Part shown: positions 1 through 8,499 of the stretch, piece by piece
Layout of the letters: the number at the start of each line of letters is the position of its first letter
How positions within the stretch are numbered: the stretch's first letter is position 1
DNA from: Salinilacihabitans rarus
GTDB taxonomy: Archaea; Halobacteriota; Halobacteria; Halobacteriales; Natrialbaceae
Assembly: GCF_024296665.1 (NCBI RefSeq)
Contig: NZ_CP100762.1
Location: 1,550,001 to 1,614,000 of the forward strand
Direction of reading: 5' to 3'
DNA: 64,000 nucleotides
Position numbers and translations under genes: made by a program
The notes under the pieces: generated by a model
What the model saw: only the letters and a program-made list of their open reading frames with translations
What the model was told of the DNA's origin: nothing
The model's database searches: none

Positions 1-1
1 G

Positions 2-376
2 CAGACCATCGCCATCGACGCGCTCGGCCCGGGCGTTCCGATCGCCGCCGTCGACGAGGCGGTGTGGTCGTACTTCGAGGAGCAGGGCGTGACCGACCTC
101 GCCCAGCACCACGTCGGCCACAACATCGGGATGGAGGGCCACGAACCGCCGTACATCGACCGCGGCTGGGGCGACCACTGCGAGTCCGACCACACGAACT
201 ACGACGCCGACGACGCCGCGATGCGCCCGGGCCACGTCTACACGATCGAACCCGGCATCTACACCGACGCGTACGGCTACCGCCACTCGGATACGGTCGC
301 GATCACCGAGGACGGCACCGAGCGGCTCACCTACTTCCCGCGGGACCTCGACGGGAACGTGATCCCGGTCGAGTAG
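2..376 (+). CDS. M24 family (Xaa-Pro peptidase-like) protein, C-terminal part
   Basis: The gene is cut by the left edge; 124 residues of the C-terminal pita-bread domain are visible, in frame from base 2. The motif HNIGMEGHEPP and the later TIEPGIY supply a metal-ligand His and Glu as in aminopeptidase P and prolidase. At the place where peptidases usually have R-x-E-D, this protein reads YRHSDTV, so the last Glu ligand appears to be Ser, a variant also seen in creatinase-like or non-peptidase M24 proteins. It could therefore be a dipeptidase or a M24 relative with altered metal use. Its stop codon abuts the stop of the convergent gene on the minus strand. Confidence 0.88.
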   Translation, partial: QTIAIDALGPGVPIAAVDEAVWSYFEEQGVTDLAQHHVGHNIGMEGHEPPYIDRGWGDHCESDHTNYDADDAAMRPGHVYTIEPGIYTDAYGYRHSDTVAITEDGTERLTYFPRDLDGNVIPVE

Positions 377-784
377 TCAGCGGTCGGTCGCCGGTTCGCG
401 CTCCCGCGGCCGTTCCCGCTCTCGCCGCCCGCCAGCCCGCTCCGGCACCCCGTCTTCCGTCTCCAGCAGGCGCTCGAGACCGCGCTCGAACTCCGCCTCG
501 CCGATCTCGCCCCGGGCGTAGCGCTCGCGCAGGGTCTCCAGCGGGTCCGCGGTCCGCTTCCCGTCGCCGTCCTCGATGCCGAGCATCTCCTCGGTCACGA
601 CCCCGGCGAGGGGCAACAGCCCGATCCAGCAGAACGCGAGGGCGAAGGCCGCGGCGCCCGCGGCCGCGGCGGGCCCGAACGTGAGCCAGACGACGGCGCC
701 GACCAGCATCGCGAGCGGGAGCGCCCCGACGGCGATGAGCGCGAGAACCGTCGATCGAAACCGACGACGACCGTTCCTATCCAT
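377..784 (-). CDS. SHOCT-domain membrane protein
   Basis: A 135-residue protein. The basic N-terminus (MDRNGRRRFR) is followed by two hydrophobic helices at roughly residues 12-33 and 37-62, then a short SHOCT motif around residues 81-108 (DPLETLRERYARGEIGEAEF), then a charged Arg/Glu-rich tail. SHOCT is a short oligomerisation motif common in haloarchaeal two-helix membrane proteins of unknown role. The ATG at 784 is chosen because everything upstream in the long open frame is anti-sense shadow of the HAD gene. It is convergent with the M24 gene, with no spacer between the stops. Confidence 0.85.
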   Translation of the reverse strand: MDRNGRRRFRSTVLALIAVGALPLAMLVGAVVWLTFGPAAAAGAAAFALAFCWIGLLPLAGVVTEEMLGIEDGDGKRTADPLETLRERYARGEIGEAEFERGLERLLETEDGVPERAGGRRERERPREREPATDR

Positions 785-877
785 GCGCCGAGATGTTCGA
801 CGAACCGAAAAAGCGTTACGGGGGACGGCGCCCGCGCGACCGCGGGAGTAAAGTAAACTTGTGCTAGTCACACGAAC

Positions 878-1504
878 GTGGCAGTATCGTTCGACCTCTT
901 CGGCACGCTCGTCGACGTCGACCGGCCGGTAGAGCCCGCGGCGGCGGTCGCCGACGAACTCGCGGCCCGCGGCGTCGCGGTCCCGGACGGCTGGGCGGAC
1001 CTGTACGCGTCCGCCCACGTCGACGCCCCCGCGGGCGCCGAGGTGCCGCTCCCCGCACACGTCGGCCGGGCGCTCGCGAGCGCCGGCGTCGACTACGAGG
1101 CCAACGCCGTCAGGCGCGCGGTCGTCGCGGCGTTCGACCCCGACGTCGGGACCCGGGACGGCGCGCCCGCGGCGGTCGCCGCCGCCCGCGAGCGCGGCCC
1201 CGTCGCCGTCTGTTCGAACTGCAGCGTTCCGGAACTCGTCTCGCGGACGCTGATCCGCTCGGCCCTCGACCGCGACGCGTTCGACGCCGTCGTCACGAGC
1301 GTCGCCTGCGGCTGGCGCAAGCCCGCGCCCGAGATATTCGAGACGACGGCGGACCGACTCGGCGTCGACCCCGCCGACCTCGTCCACGTCGGCGACGACC
1401 CGGAGACCGACGGCGGGGTCGAGGCGGTCGGCGGGACCGCGGTGCTCCTCGACGAGACGCCGCTGGCCGACGTGCCCGCCGCACTCGAGGTGATCTCGGC
1501 GTGA
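878..1504 (+). CDS. HAD-superfamily hydrolase at the head of the cobalamin operon
   Basis: A 208-residue HAD subfamily IA protein starting with GTG. Motif I is FDLFGTLVD near residue 6, motif II lies in AVCSN, motif III is the Lys of WRKPAPEIF, and motif IV is VGDDPETD. The residue two after the nucleophile Asp is Phe, not Asp, so the usual acid/base of HAD phosphatases is absent; this DxFGT form occurs in haloacid dehalogenases and some other members. It lies 34 bases before cbiB and probably shares its transcript. A weak TATA-like AGTAAACT about 25 bases upstream suits a leaderless start. Substrate unknown; a role in corrinoid dephosphorylation is a guess from position only. Confidence 0.85.
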   Translation: MAVSFDLFGTLVDVDRPVEPAAAVADELAARGVAVPDGWADLYASAHVDAPAGAEVPLPAHVGRALASAGVDYEANAVRRAVVAAFDPDVGTRDGAPAAVAAARERGPVAVCSNCSVPELVSRTLIRSALDRDAFDAVVTSVACGWRKPAPEIFETTADRLGVDPADLVHVGDDPETDGGVEAVGGTAVLLDETPLADVPAALEVISA

Positions 1505-1538
1505 GACGGACCCCTTCCGGGCCGGGACGGAGGGCCCC

Positions 1539-2489
1539 GTGACGGCGACGACGCTCGCGGTCCTCGGGCTGGCGTTCAGCCTCGACCTCCTGCTCGGGGA
1601 ACCGCCGAACGCCCTCCACCCGGTCGCGTGGTTCGGACGGCTCGTCGCCGCCGTCGACCGCGAGCGGCCCGCCGGCGGGCGGCGACGGCGGCTGGCCGGC
1701 GTCGCGGTCGCCGCGGTCCTCCCGCTGGTCGCCGCGGCGGTCGCCGGTGGATTCGTCCTCGCGGCCGGCCTCGTCGGCCCGCTGGCCGGCTCGGCCGCCG
1801 CCGCGCTCGTGCTCTTTTCGACGACCAGCCTGCGGCTGCTGCTCGACCTGACGGGCGAGGTGGTCGACGCGAGCGACGCGGACCCGGCGTCGGCCCGCGA
1901 GGCGGTCCGCGGGCTCGTCGGCCGCGACGCCGCGACGCTCTCGCCCGCCGAGATCCGGAGCGCGGCGGTCGAGAGCGCGGCCGAGAACCTCGCCGACGGG
2001 CTGGCCTCGACGCTGCTCCCGTTCGCCGTCCTCGCGCCGCTCTCGCTACCGCTCGCGGCGGCCGCGGCCGCGTGGGTGAAGGCGGTCAACACCCTCGACT
2101 CGATGCTCGGCTACCCCGACGAGCCACTCGGGACCGCGAGCGCGCGGCTGGACGACCTCGCGATGTGGCTCCCCGCCCGGCTCTCGGCGGGTGCGATCGC
2201 GCTCGCGGCGCTCGACCCGGCCGCGGCCCGGCGGGCCCGCCGGTGGGCGCGCGTCCCCGCCTCCCCGAACTCGGGGTGGCCGATGGCGACGCTGGCCTGC
2301 GCGCTCGACGTCCGCCTCGAGAAGGCCGGCGCGTACGTCCTCCACCCGGAGGCCGCGCTCCCGACCGCGGCCGACGGCGAGCGCGCCGTCGCGGTCGTCG
2401 GCCGGGCGGCCGTCCTCTCGGTGGCGCTCGCGGCCGCCCTCTCGCTGGCCGCGCCGGCGCTCGCGCGACTCGCGGGGGTGAGTCCGTGA
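1539..2489 (+). CDS. cbiB: Adenosylcobinamide-phosphate synthase CbiB
   Basis: A 316-residue multi-span membrane protein with the family signature LLLGEPPNALHPVAWFG at the N-terminus and the conserved central part LGRDAATLSPAEI-like, here GLVGRDAATLSPAEIRSAAVES, ending in VNTLDSMLGYP. CbiB attaches (R)-1-amino-2-propanol O-phosphate to adenosylcobyric acid, the step just after CbiZ in salvage. The start is GTG 1539, giving the conserved N-terminus. The stop overlaps the GTG of cobS by 4 bases, indicating translational coupling. Length and order match the haloarchaeal cob operon. Confidence 0.93.
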   Translation: MTATTLAVLGLAFSLDLLLGEPPNALHPVAWFGRLVAAVDRERPAGGRRRRLAGVAVAAVLPLVAAAVAGGFVLAAGLVGPLAGSAAAALVLFSTTSLRLLLDLTGEVVDASDADPASAREAVRGLVGRDAATLSPAEIRSAAVESAAENLADGLASTLLPFAVLAPLSLPLAAAAAAWVKAVNTLDSMLGYPDEPLGTASARLDDLAMWLPARLSAGAIALAALDPAAARRARRWARVPASPNSGWPMATLACALDVRLEKAGAYVLHPEAALPTAADGERAVAVVGRAAVLSVALAAALSLAAPALARLAGVSP

Positions 2490-3253
2490 TCGTGCTCTCG
2501 CCGGCCGCGCTGCGCGGGGCGTTCGCCTTCCTGACGCGACTGCCCGCCGGCGGCCGCGACGCCGAGGCCGACTGGGCGGCGTTCCGGGCGACGCCGGCGA
2601 CGTTCCCCGTCGTCGGCTGGGTCGTCGGCGCCCTCGCCGCGCTCCCGCTGGTCGCCGCGGGGACGCTCCCGGCGCCGACGGTCGCACTCGGCTACCTGCT
2701 CGCGGTCTACCTCCTCACCGGGATCCACCACCTCGACGGCGTCGCCGACTGCGGCGACGCGCTGGTCGTCCACGGCGGCGCCGACCGTCGACTGGCGATG
2801 TTGAAGGATACGACGACCGGCGTCGGCGCGCTGCTCGCCGTCTCCGTCGTCGTCGCCGGCGTCGCCCTCGGCGGCCTCGGCCTCGCGGGGCTCCCCGTCG
2901 CGGCCGCGGTCGGAATCGCGGTCGCCGCGGAGGTCGGCGCCAAGGTCGGCATGGCCGCGCTGGCCTGCCTCGGGCGCGCGGCCCGCGAGGGCCTCGGCTC
3001 GCGGCTGACCGCCGCGGCCGACCCCGCCGCGGTCGTCGCGCCCGTCGCGCTCGGCCTGCCGGCCGCCGCCCTCGGGTGGCCCCACCCCGCCCCGGCCGTC
3101 GCAGCCGGCGGCGCCCTCGCGGGCGCGGCCCTCCCGTGGGCGTGGGCGCGTCGGCGCCTCGGCGGCGTGACGGGCGACGTCTTCGGGGCGGCCAACGAGG
3201 TCGGTCGCGTCGTCGGCCTCCACGCGGGGGTGATCGCGTGGACGCTCTGGTGA
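2486..3253 (+). CDS. cobS: Adenosylcobinamide-GDP ribazoletransferase (cobalamin 5'-phosphate synthase) CobS
   Basis: A 255-residue polytopic membrane enzyme that joins adenosylcobinamide-GDP to alpha-ribazole or its phosphate. It begins [19 protein letters not shown], the usual FLTRLP signature, and has the metal/phosphate motif [13 protein letters not shown] near residue 76 and the [11 protein letters not shown] segment. The GTG at 2486 overlaps the cbiB stop, and the gene overlaps cobY by 16 bases. The C-terminal [12 protein letters not shown] motif is conserved in the family. No anomalies. Confidence 0.93.
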   Translation: MIVLSPAALRGAFAFLTRLPAGGRDAEADWAAFRATPATFPVVGWVVGALAALPLVAAGTLPAPTVALGYLLAVYLLTGIHHLDGVADCGDALVVHGGADRRLAMLKDTTTGVGALLAVSVVVAGVALGGLGLAGLPVAAAVGIAVAAEVGAKVGMAALACLGRAAREGLGSRLTAAADPAAVVAPVALGLPAAALGWPHPAPAVAAGGALAGAALPWAWARRRLGGVTGDVFGAANEVGRVVGLHAGVIAWTLW

Positions 3254-3846
3254 TGTGCGGCGGCCGCGGCACCCGCCTCGAAAGCGCCCGCGAGAAACCC
3301 CTGCACCCCGTCGCCGGCGTCCCGATGGTCGACCGCGTCCGCCGGGCGCTGGCGGCGAGTGCGGTCGAGACCGTCCGCGCGGTCGTCTCGCCGAACGCCC
3401 CCGAGACGCGCGCGCACCTCGAAGCCGCCGGCGTCCGGACGGTCGAGACGCCCGGCGAGGGGTACGTGACCGACCTCGGCGTCGCGCTCGACGCGCCCGG
3501 CGTCGAGACGCCCGCGCTGACCGTCGCGGCGGACCTGCCGCTGCTCGACGGCCCCGCGGTCGACGCGGTCCTCGCGCGCCACCGCGGCGACGCCTCGCTC
3601 GCCGCCTGCGTCCCGACGGCGCTGAAACGCCGGCTGGGCGCCGGCGGCGAGACGACGCTCGACGACGCCCCCCACCTCGCGCCGACCGGGGTCAACGTGG
3701 TCGGCGGTTCCGATCGACGAATGACACACACGAGCTACGACCCACGACTCGCGATCAACGTGAACCGACTCGAAGACGCCCGCGTCGCGGCGGCGCTGCT
3801 CGAACGCGACGGCCCGGAGACGAGGGGGGAGGACCCGTGCGAGTGA
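3238..3846 (+). CDS. cobY: Adenosylcobinamide-phosphate guanylyltransferase CobY
   Basis: A 202-residue nucleotidyltransferase of the archaeal CobY type, which replaces bacterial CobU and forms adenosylcobinamide-GDP from the phosphate form. The glycine-rich GTP loop [10 protein letters not shown] is near residue 6, followed by [14 protein letters not shown] and the Asp-containing VAADLPLLD. The GTG at 3238 gives the standard [11 protein letters not shown] start and lies inside the cobS end; a shorter ATG start at 3253 would remove residues of the loop strand. It overlaps the next gene by 10 bases. Presence of cobY with cbiZ marks archaeal-style cobinamide salvage. Confidence 0.93.
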   Translation: MDALVMCGGRGTRLESAREKPLHPVAGVPMVDRVRRALAASAVETVRAVVSPNAPETRAHLEAAGVRTVETPGEGYVTDLGVALDAPGVETPALTVAADLPLLDGPAVDAVLARHRGDASLAACVPTALKRRLGAGGETTLDDAPHLAPTGVNVVGGSDRRMTHTSYDPRLAINVNRLEDARVAAALLERDGPETRGEDPCE

Positions 3847-4862
3847 TCCTCGCCGCGGGGACGACCGAGACCGCGCTGATCGACGGCATCAGCGCCGCCG
3901 GCGCCGCGCCGGCGCTGACGGGCCACACCCCCGCGGCCGACGCCGAGATCCTCGTCTACGGCGAGCCGACGGCGGCGCCCGTGACGCCCGTCAGCCCGAC
4001 CGGCTGTCCGACGCCCGCGGCGATCACGCGCGCGGTCCGCGAGGTCGTCGGCTTCGACGCGACGGTCCTCGACGCCGGCCTCTCGGAGCCGACCGCGGCG
4101 CCGACGGTCGACCTCGACGCCGCGCCCGGCCGCGACGTCCGCGAACCGGCGGCCGTCCCCGGCGCGGCGACGATATTCGAGCGTGCCCGCGCGTTCGGCG
4201 CCGGACTCCCGGACGACGAGGTGCTGGTCGGCGAGACGATTCCCGGCGGGACGACGACCGCGCTCGGCGTCCTCGCGGCGCTCGGGGAGCCGACCGGCGT
4301 CTCCTCCTCGCTCCCGGAGAACCCCCTCGAACGCAAGCGACGGATCGTCGCGGAGGGACTGGCCGCGAGCGGCGTCGACCGCGGCGACTGCGCCGACGAG
4401 CCGTTCGAAGCGGTTCGGCTGATGGGCGACCCCGTCCAGACCGCGGTCGCCGGCGTCGCCGCCGGCGCGCTCGCGGCCGGGACCGACGTGACCCTCGCCG
4501 GCGGCACCCAACTGGTCGCCGTCGCGGCCCTCCTCCGTCGCGCCGGCGTCGACGCGCCGCTGCGGCTGGCGACCACCTCGTTCGTCGCCGCCGACCGGGG
4601 CCGCGACCTCGAAGCCGCCTGCGAGCGCCTCGACTGCGACCTCGTCGTCACCGACCCGGATTTCGACGCGTCCGACCACGTCGCGATGGCCCGCTACCGC
4701 GCGGGCGAGGCGAAGGAGGGCGTCGCCATGGGCGGGGCGCTCTCGCTCGTCCCGGCGTGGGCGATGCCGACGGTCCGGACACGGATCGAGACGGTCTGCG
4801 AGCGACTGGGGGTCGCGGAGGCGGTCGCGGACGCCGCGGGAGGTGAGCCCCGTGGACCCTGA
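3837..4862 (+). CDS. Nicotinate-nucleotide-dimethylbenzimidazole phosphoribosyltransferase, archaeal UPF0284/CobT type
   Basis: A 341-residue protein beginning [22 protein letters not shown], a signature of the UPF0284 branch of CobT-like transferases. The family activates the lower-ligand base as alpha-ribazole phosphate from nicotinate mononucleotide. Other recognisable parts are [30 protein letters not shown] and the glycine-rich [19 protein letters not shown] segment. Start GTG 3837 sits 10 bases inside cobY, and the stop lies inside the cobD start region. The function is inferred from family and operon place; the exact base substrate in haloarchaea is not shown by the sequence. Confidence 0.88.
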   Translation: MRVILAAGTTETALIDGISAAGAAPALTGHTPAADAEILVYGEPTAAPVTPVSPTGCPTPAAITRAVREVVGFDATVLDAGLSEPTAAPTVDLDAAPGRDVREPAAVPGAATIFERARAFGAGLPDDEVLVGETIPGGTTTALGVLAALGEPTGVSSSLPENPLERKRRIVAEGLAASGVDRGDCADEPFEAVRLMGDPVQTAVAGVAAGALAAGTDVTLAGGTQLVAVAALLRRAGVDAPLRLATTSFVAADRGRDLEAACERLDCDLVVTDPDFDASDHVAMARYRAGEAKEGVAMGGALSLVPAWAMPTVRTRIETVCERLGVAEAVADAAGGEPRGP

Positions 4863-5880
4863 CGCGATCCGCGAGTCCGGGCGCGTCCCCCACGGCGGCG
4901 ACCCGGACCCGTCGGTCCTCGACTTCTCGGCCAACGTCAACCCCCGGACGCCCGACGGCGTCGCCGAGGCGTACGCCGACGCGCTCGACGCGGCCCGCCG
5001 GTACCCCGACGACGGCTACCCCGCGTTCCGCGCGGCCGCGGCCGAGTACGTCGGCTGCGACCCCGAGGCCGTCGTCCCGACCCCCGGCGGCCTCGCCGCG
5101 ATCCGACTCGTCTGCGAGGTGCGCCTCGGGCCGGGCGACGAGGCGCTCGTCCCCTACCCGAGTTTCGGCGAGTACGCCCGCGAGGTGCGCCTGCAGGGCG
5201 CCCGGCCGCGGTTCGTCCGCCGCGACGACCTGTTCGAGGTGGGCGAGGCGGTCCTCGACCGCTGTGCGCTCGCGGTCGTCTGCACGCCGAACAACCCGAC
5301 CGGCGAGGCGGCCGACCCGGACGCGCTCGCGGCGTTCGCCGACCGCTGCGCGGCGGCCGGGACGACTCTGCTCGTCGACGAGGCGTTCCTCGGCTTCACG
5401 GACGTGCCGTCGCTCGCCGCCGCCGAGCGGGAGAACGTCGTCGTCGCGCGCTCGCTCACCAAACTCTTCGGCCTGCCGGGGATCCGGGCGGGGTTCGCCG
5501 TCGCCCGCGGCGGGACGCGCGACGCCCTCCGGACCGCCCGGCGGACGTGGAACCTCGGGACGCCGGCGGCGCGAGTCGGCGCGCACTGCATGCGCGACGA
5601 GGCGTTCGTCCGCGAGACGCGCGAACGGGTGGCGAGCGAGCGCGAGCGGCTGTTCGCGGCCTTCGAGGCCGATCCGCGGTTCTCCCCGTCCCCCTCGGAC
5701 GCCCCGTTCCTGCTGTGTGACGTCGCGGGCGCCGTCGACGACGTGCTCGACGCGGCGCGCGAGCGCGGCGTCGCGCTCAGGGACGCGCGGACGTTCCGCG
5801 GCCTCGACTCGCACGTCCGCGTGGCGGTGAGAGCGCGCGAGGCGAACGACCGGCTGCTGGAGGTGCTGTGCCGTGACTGA
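4852..5880 (+). CDS. cobD: L-threonine-O-3-phosphate decarboxylase CobD
   Basis: A 342-residue class I/II PLP enzyme that makes (R)-1-amino-2-propanol O-phosphate, the substrate of CbiB. It begins [16 protein letters not shown] with the usual LDFSANVNP motif. The PLP Lys is in [15 protein letters not shown], preceded by CTPNNPTGE and LVDEAFLGF. An almost perfect Shine-Dalgarno sequence GGAGGTGA at 4839-4846 lies five bases before GTG 4852, which decides this start over GTG 4843, which is itself inside that sequence. The gene overlaps the previous one by 11 bases and cbiZ by 8. Histidinol-phosphate aminotransferase is the main look-alike, but the operon argues for CobD. Confidence 0.9.
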   Translation: MDPDAIRESGRVPHGGDPDPSVLDFSANVNPRTPDGVAEAYADALDAARRYPDDGYPAFRAAAAEYVGCDPEAVVPTPGGLAAIRLVCEVRLGPGDEALVPYPSFGEYAREVRLQGARPRFVRRDDLFEVGEAVLDRCALAVVCTPNNPTGEAADPDALAAFADRCAAAGTTLLVDEAFLGFTDVPSLAAAERENVVVARSLTKLFGLPGIRAGFAVARGGTRDALRTARRTWNLGTPAARVGAHCMRDEAFVRETRERVASERERLFAAFEADPRFSPSPSDAPFLLCDVAGAVDDVLDAARERGVALRDARTFRGLDSHVRVAVRAREANDRLLEVLCRD

Positions 5881-6622
5881 GCCGTTCCCGGCGACGCGCG
5901 TCGACGGCGTCCTCCGGGTGTGCCGGCCCGACGCGGAGTGGCTGCACACGGGCTGGAACGGCGGCCGCCGCGTCGCCGACGTCGCCTACAACGTCTCCGT
6001 CCCGGAGGGGTGGGCCTGCGACGACGTCGAGTCCTACGTCGCCGACCGTCTCGACCGGGCGGGATTCGACGGCGACGGCCCCGTCCTGCTCACGGGCGTC
6101 GACCTCGAACACGCCCGCGGCGCCCGCTGCGGGCCCGTGACCGCGTACGCGACCGCGGGCGTCTCGAACCCGGCGGCGCTGCCGATAGAGCCCGCGGGCG
6201 GCGCGTTGCCCGACGGGCGACTCGAACGAGGGGACGATGCGGCCGGTACCGTGAACCTCGTCGTCTGCACGACGCGGGCGCTCGGGGACGGCGCGCTGGC
6301 GAACCTGGTCGCCGTCGCCGCGGAGGCGAAGGCGGCGACGCTGCTCGCCGAGACGGGTTTCCCGGGGACGACCACGGACGCGGTCGTCGCGGGCCACGAC
6401 CCCGCGGGCGCGCCCGCCGAGTTCTCCGGAAGCGCGACGCCGGTCGGCGCCGCCGCGCGGGCCTGCGTCCGCGAGGCGCTCCGGGCGGCCCTGCGCTCGC
6501 GCTACGCGGGGACCGACGCGACGCTCCCCGACTCGGTCGCGGCGGCGGCCTCCGGCGTCTCGACGGACGTCCGCGCCGACGTGTTCCGGCCCGAAGCGGC
6601 GCGACCGGACCCGGAACCCTAA
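5873..6622 (+). CDS. cbiZ: Adenosylcobinamide amidohydrolase CbiZ
   Basis: A 249-residue protein that hydrolyses the aminopropanol amide of adenosylcobinamide to adenosylcobyric acid, so that incomplete corrinoids taken up from outside can be rebuilt by CbiB. Family features are the LHTGWNGGRR start region, LTGVDLEHARGARCGPVTAYATAGVSNP and the later NLVVCTTRALGDGALANLV. The GTG at 5873 overlaps the cobD stop by 8 bases. CbiZ is diagnostic for salvage; no corrin-ring synthesis gene and no BtuFCD transporter is present in this window. Confidence 0.92.
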   Translation: MTEPFPATRVDGVLRVCRPDAEWLHTGWNGGRRVADVAYNVSVPEGWACDDVESYVADRLDRAGFDGDGPVLLTGVDLEHARGARCGPVTAYATAGVSNPAALPIEPAGGALPDGRLERGDDAAGTVNLVVCTTRALGDGALANLVAVAAEAKAATLLAETGFPGTTTDAVVAGHDPAGAPAEFSGSATPVGAAARACVREALRAALRSRYAGTDATLPDSVAAAASGVSTDVRADVFRPEAARPDPEP

Positions 6623-6647
6623 ACCGACGCGCGTCCAAGGCCCGCCG

Positions 6648-7094
6648 ATGGCAGGCGACCCGTCGGCGATCCGCTCGCTCGCGGTCTCGGCCGAGGACGT
6701 CGTCGACGCCTTCGTCTACGGGCGCGAGAACCCCGGCGAGGCGGTCCTGCGCGTCACGCCGCCGTTCCACGGCCGGATGCGCGCGCGCCTGCACGCCTAC
6801 CGCGTCGACGACGCCCCCGAGACGGGGTCGATCCACCTCGATCCCGCGAGGCTGCTCGACGACGACGTCGTCGACGACTACCCGACGGTCGAGGCGGCGC
6901 GGTCGCGGGTCGGCGACGATGGCGACGATGACGCCGACCGCGCGGGCGGCGACCCCCCGCCTGAGCGGGTGCGCGAGGCCCACGCCGCGGCCCTCGAACG
7001 CTGGCGCGAGCGGGCGCTGGATTCGATCGTCGACGCGGTCGCGATCGAGACCGACGCGGGACCGCACCTCGTCGACGTCAAGCGCCTCGGGTGA
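6648..7094 (+). CDS. Conserved haloarchaeal protein of unknown function
   Basis: A 148-residue acidic soluble protein that I do not recognise beyond a general haloarchaeal look. Residues 1-85 form a compact N-terminal region (VVDAFVYGRENPGEAVLRVTP, then GRMRARLHAYRVDD), followed by a disordered DDGDDDADRAGGDPPPE linker and a C-terminal helix ERWRERALDSIVDAVAIET. No signal peptide, membrane span or cysteine cluster. It starts 25 bases after cbiZ on the same strand, so it may be cotranscribed with the cob operon, but nothing in it suggests a corrinoid role. Confidence 0.75.
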   Translation: MAGDPSAIRSLAVSAEDVVDAFVYGRENPGEAVLRVTPPFHGRMRARLHAYRVDDAPETGSIHLDPARLLDDDVVDDYPTVEAARSRVGDDGDDDADRAGGDPPPERVREAHAAALERWRERALDSIVDAVAIETDAGPHLVDVKRLG

Positions 7095-7175
7095 ACGCGG
7101 CCCCGACGCCTCGCCGCACTTTCACTTTCACCGTACACGGGTCGGTTTGACGTACCGTCGCGTCGACCGACGGGT

Positions 7176-7360
7176 ATGCACATCGGAGCGGATCGGGCAG
7201 AAACGGAACCGCGGGCGTCCGGACGCGGAGTCGCGACGACGGATCGACGTCACCGACTTGGACGCCCGCGGCGTTCGGGAGTTCGTCCGCAACGGCGTCG
7301 AGACCGACCGCGTCTCGCTCGAACACCGCGGCGGACACCTTCCTCGTCGTCGAGGCCTAG
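7176..7360 (+). pseudogene. Small ORF broken by one or two frameshifts
   Basis: Between the 148-residue protein and dhaM, three reading frames in turn show typical haloarchaeal coding sense. The first starts ATG 7176 (MHIGADRAETEPRASG), the second reads RRRIDVTDLDARGVREFVRN then GVETDRVSLEHRG up to about 7333, and the third gives GDTFLVVEA and a stop at 7358-7360. A single small protein of about 60 residues, disrupted twice, or a sequencing error, would explain this. The middle part has strict G/C third positions. The terminal CTAG is shared with the convergent dhaM stop. I do not recognise the family. Confidence 0.45.
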
Positions 7361-7746
7361 AGCTTCGAGACGTCGCGTGCGTCCTCGGCGGCCTGCTTTA
7401 CCGACTCGACGCTCGCGCTCGCCGACGTCGCCGTCACGGCCGCGTTGAGCGCCCCTTCGAGCACCGGCGCGTCCGCCATGACGACCTCGCCGTCGACCTC
7501 GGCCATCTCGATCGCCAGTTCCGCGTTCATCACCGCGCTGCCGAGGTCGACCACGACGACCACGCCGTCGCCGTCGCTCCCGGCGGCCTCGATCGCCTCG
7601 CGGATGGGGTCGGGGGTCGTCCCGACGCGGCCGTCCTCGGTGCCGCCGACGGCGTTGACGCTCCCCTCGCCGCCCATCTCGTCGGCGATTTCGGCGATCC
7701 CCTCGGCCGCCTTCCGGCTGTGGGAGACGACGACGATGCCGACCAT
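7357..7746 (-). CDS. dhaM: PTS-dependent dihydroxyacetone kinase phosphoryl donor subunit DhaM
   Basis: A 129-residue EIIA-mannose-like domain. The phospho-accepting His is His9 in VVVSHSRKAAEG; other family parts are MGGEGSVNAVGGTEDGRVGT, VVVVDLGSAVMNAELA and ADAPVLEGALNAA. DhaM passes phosphate from HPr to ADP bound on DhaL, so the cell must also have EI and HPr, which are not in this window. It is only the EIIA domain, without the HPr and EI fusions of some bacterial DhaM proteins. It is third in the operon and abuts dhaL directly. Confidence 0.95.
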   Translation of the reverse strand: MVGIVVVSHSRKAAEGIAEIADEMGGEGSVNAVGGTEDGRVGTTPDPIREAIEAAGSDGDGVVVVVDLGSAVMNAELAIEMAEVDGEVVMADAPVLEGALNAAVTATSASASVESVKQAAEDARDVSKL

Positions 7747-8489
7747 CAGGCGCCTCCGGCGCCGTCGCCGCCCTCGGCGGCCTCGGCGGCCTCCTCGAGT
7801 TCCTCGGGTTCGACGTCGGCTTCGGCGTCGGTCTCGAGTTCGGTCTCGCCGTCGAGGTAGTTCGCCGCGACGTCGAGTAGTTCCTCCATGATGTACAGCG
7901 TGCTCGTCGCGCCGGGGTCCTGGTGGCCGACCGACCGCCAGCCGAGGTAGGAGGCTCGCCCCTTCTTCGCGCGGATCGGCGTCGTGAACGCGACGCCGCG
8001 CTCGGCGGCGTCGACGGCCTTCGCGAGCGCCTCGAGCGGTTCGAGGTCGTCGGTCTCGATCGACTTCTTGTAGGTGTGGACGGCCGGGGTGAGCGCGTCG
8101 AGCATCGTCTTGTCGCCGACCGAGGCCTTCCCGCGGTTCTCGACGGTCTCGATGTACGTCTCCGCGAACGCGACCGTCGCCTCGGGGGTGATCCCGTCGT
8201 CGAGTTCCTGGCTCGCCTTCATGATCGACCCGCCGTACAGCGGGCCGGAGGCCCCGCCGACCTCCGAGACGAGCGTCACGCCGACGGTCTTGACGAGGTC
8301 GGCGGGGTCGTCGTCGGCGTCCGCGACGCGCTCGGCGGCGGCGCCGAAGCCCCGGTCCATGTTCGCGCCGTGGTCGGCGTCGCCGATCGCCGAGTCGAGT
8401 TCGGTCAGGTACTCCTTCTCCTCGTCGAGTCGCGCCGCGACGGCCTCGACCGCTTCGACGACCGCCTCGCGCTGGGTGTCGAGATCCAT
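7746..8489 (-). CDS. dhaL: Dihydroxyacetone kinase ADP-binding subunit DhaL
   Basis: A 247-residue subunit that keeps ADP as a cofactor and transfers phosphate from DhaM to dihydroxyacetone on DhaK. The Mg-binding Asp triad is in LDSAIGDADHGANMDRGF (Asp30, 35 and 37). GKASVGDKTMLDAL and RASYLGWRSVGHQDPGA are further family signatures. A Glu-rich acidic tail of about 35 residues (DAEADVEPEELEEAAEAAEG) extends beyond the usual C-terminus, a common haloarchaeal addition. It lies 10 bases after dhaK. Confidence 0.95.
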   Translation of the reverse strand: MDLDTQREAVVEAVEAVAARLDEEKEYLTELDSAIGDADHGANMDRGFGAAAERVADADDDPADLVKTVGVTLVSEVGGASGPLYGGSIMKASQELDDGITPEATVAFAETYIETVENRGKASVGDKTMLDALTPAVHTYKKSIETDDLEPLEALAKAVDAAERGVAFTTPIRAKKGRASYLGWRSVGHQDPGATSTLYIMEELLDVAANYLDGETELETDAEADVEPEELEEAAEAAEGGDGAGGA

Positions 8490-8499
8490 CGCCCCGTGA

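Noticed and set aside
862-874. TGTG-CTAGT-CACA as an operator for the cob operon
   Set aside because: Arms of four bases are too short to stand out by chance in this context.
377-2092. A 571-codon open frame on the minus strand across the HAD and cbiB genes
   Set aside because: Only the last 135 codons (377-784) have hydrophobic and SHOCT sense. The rest is Arg/Pro-rich anti-sense of the plus-strand genes, normal for GC-saturated DNA.
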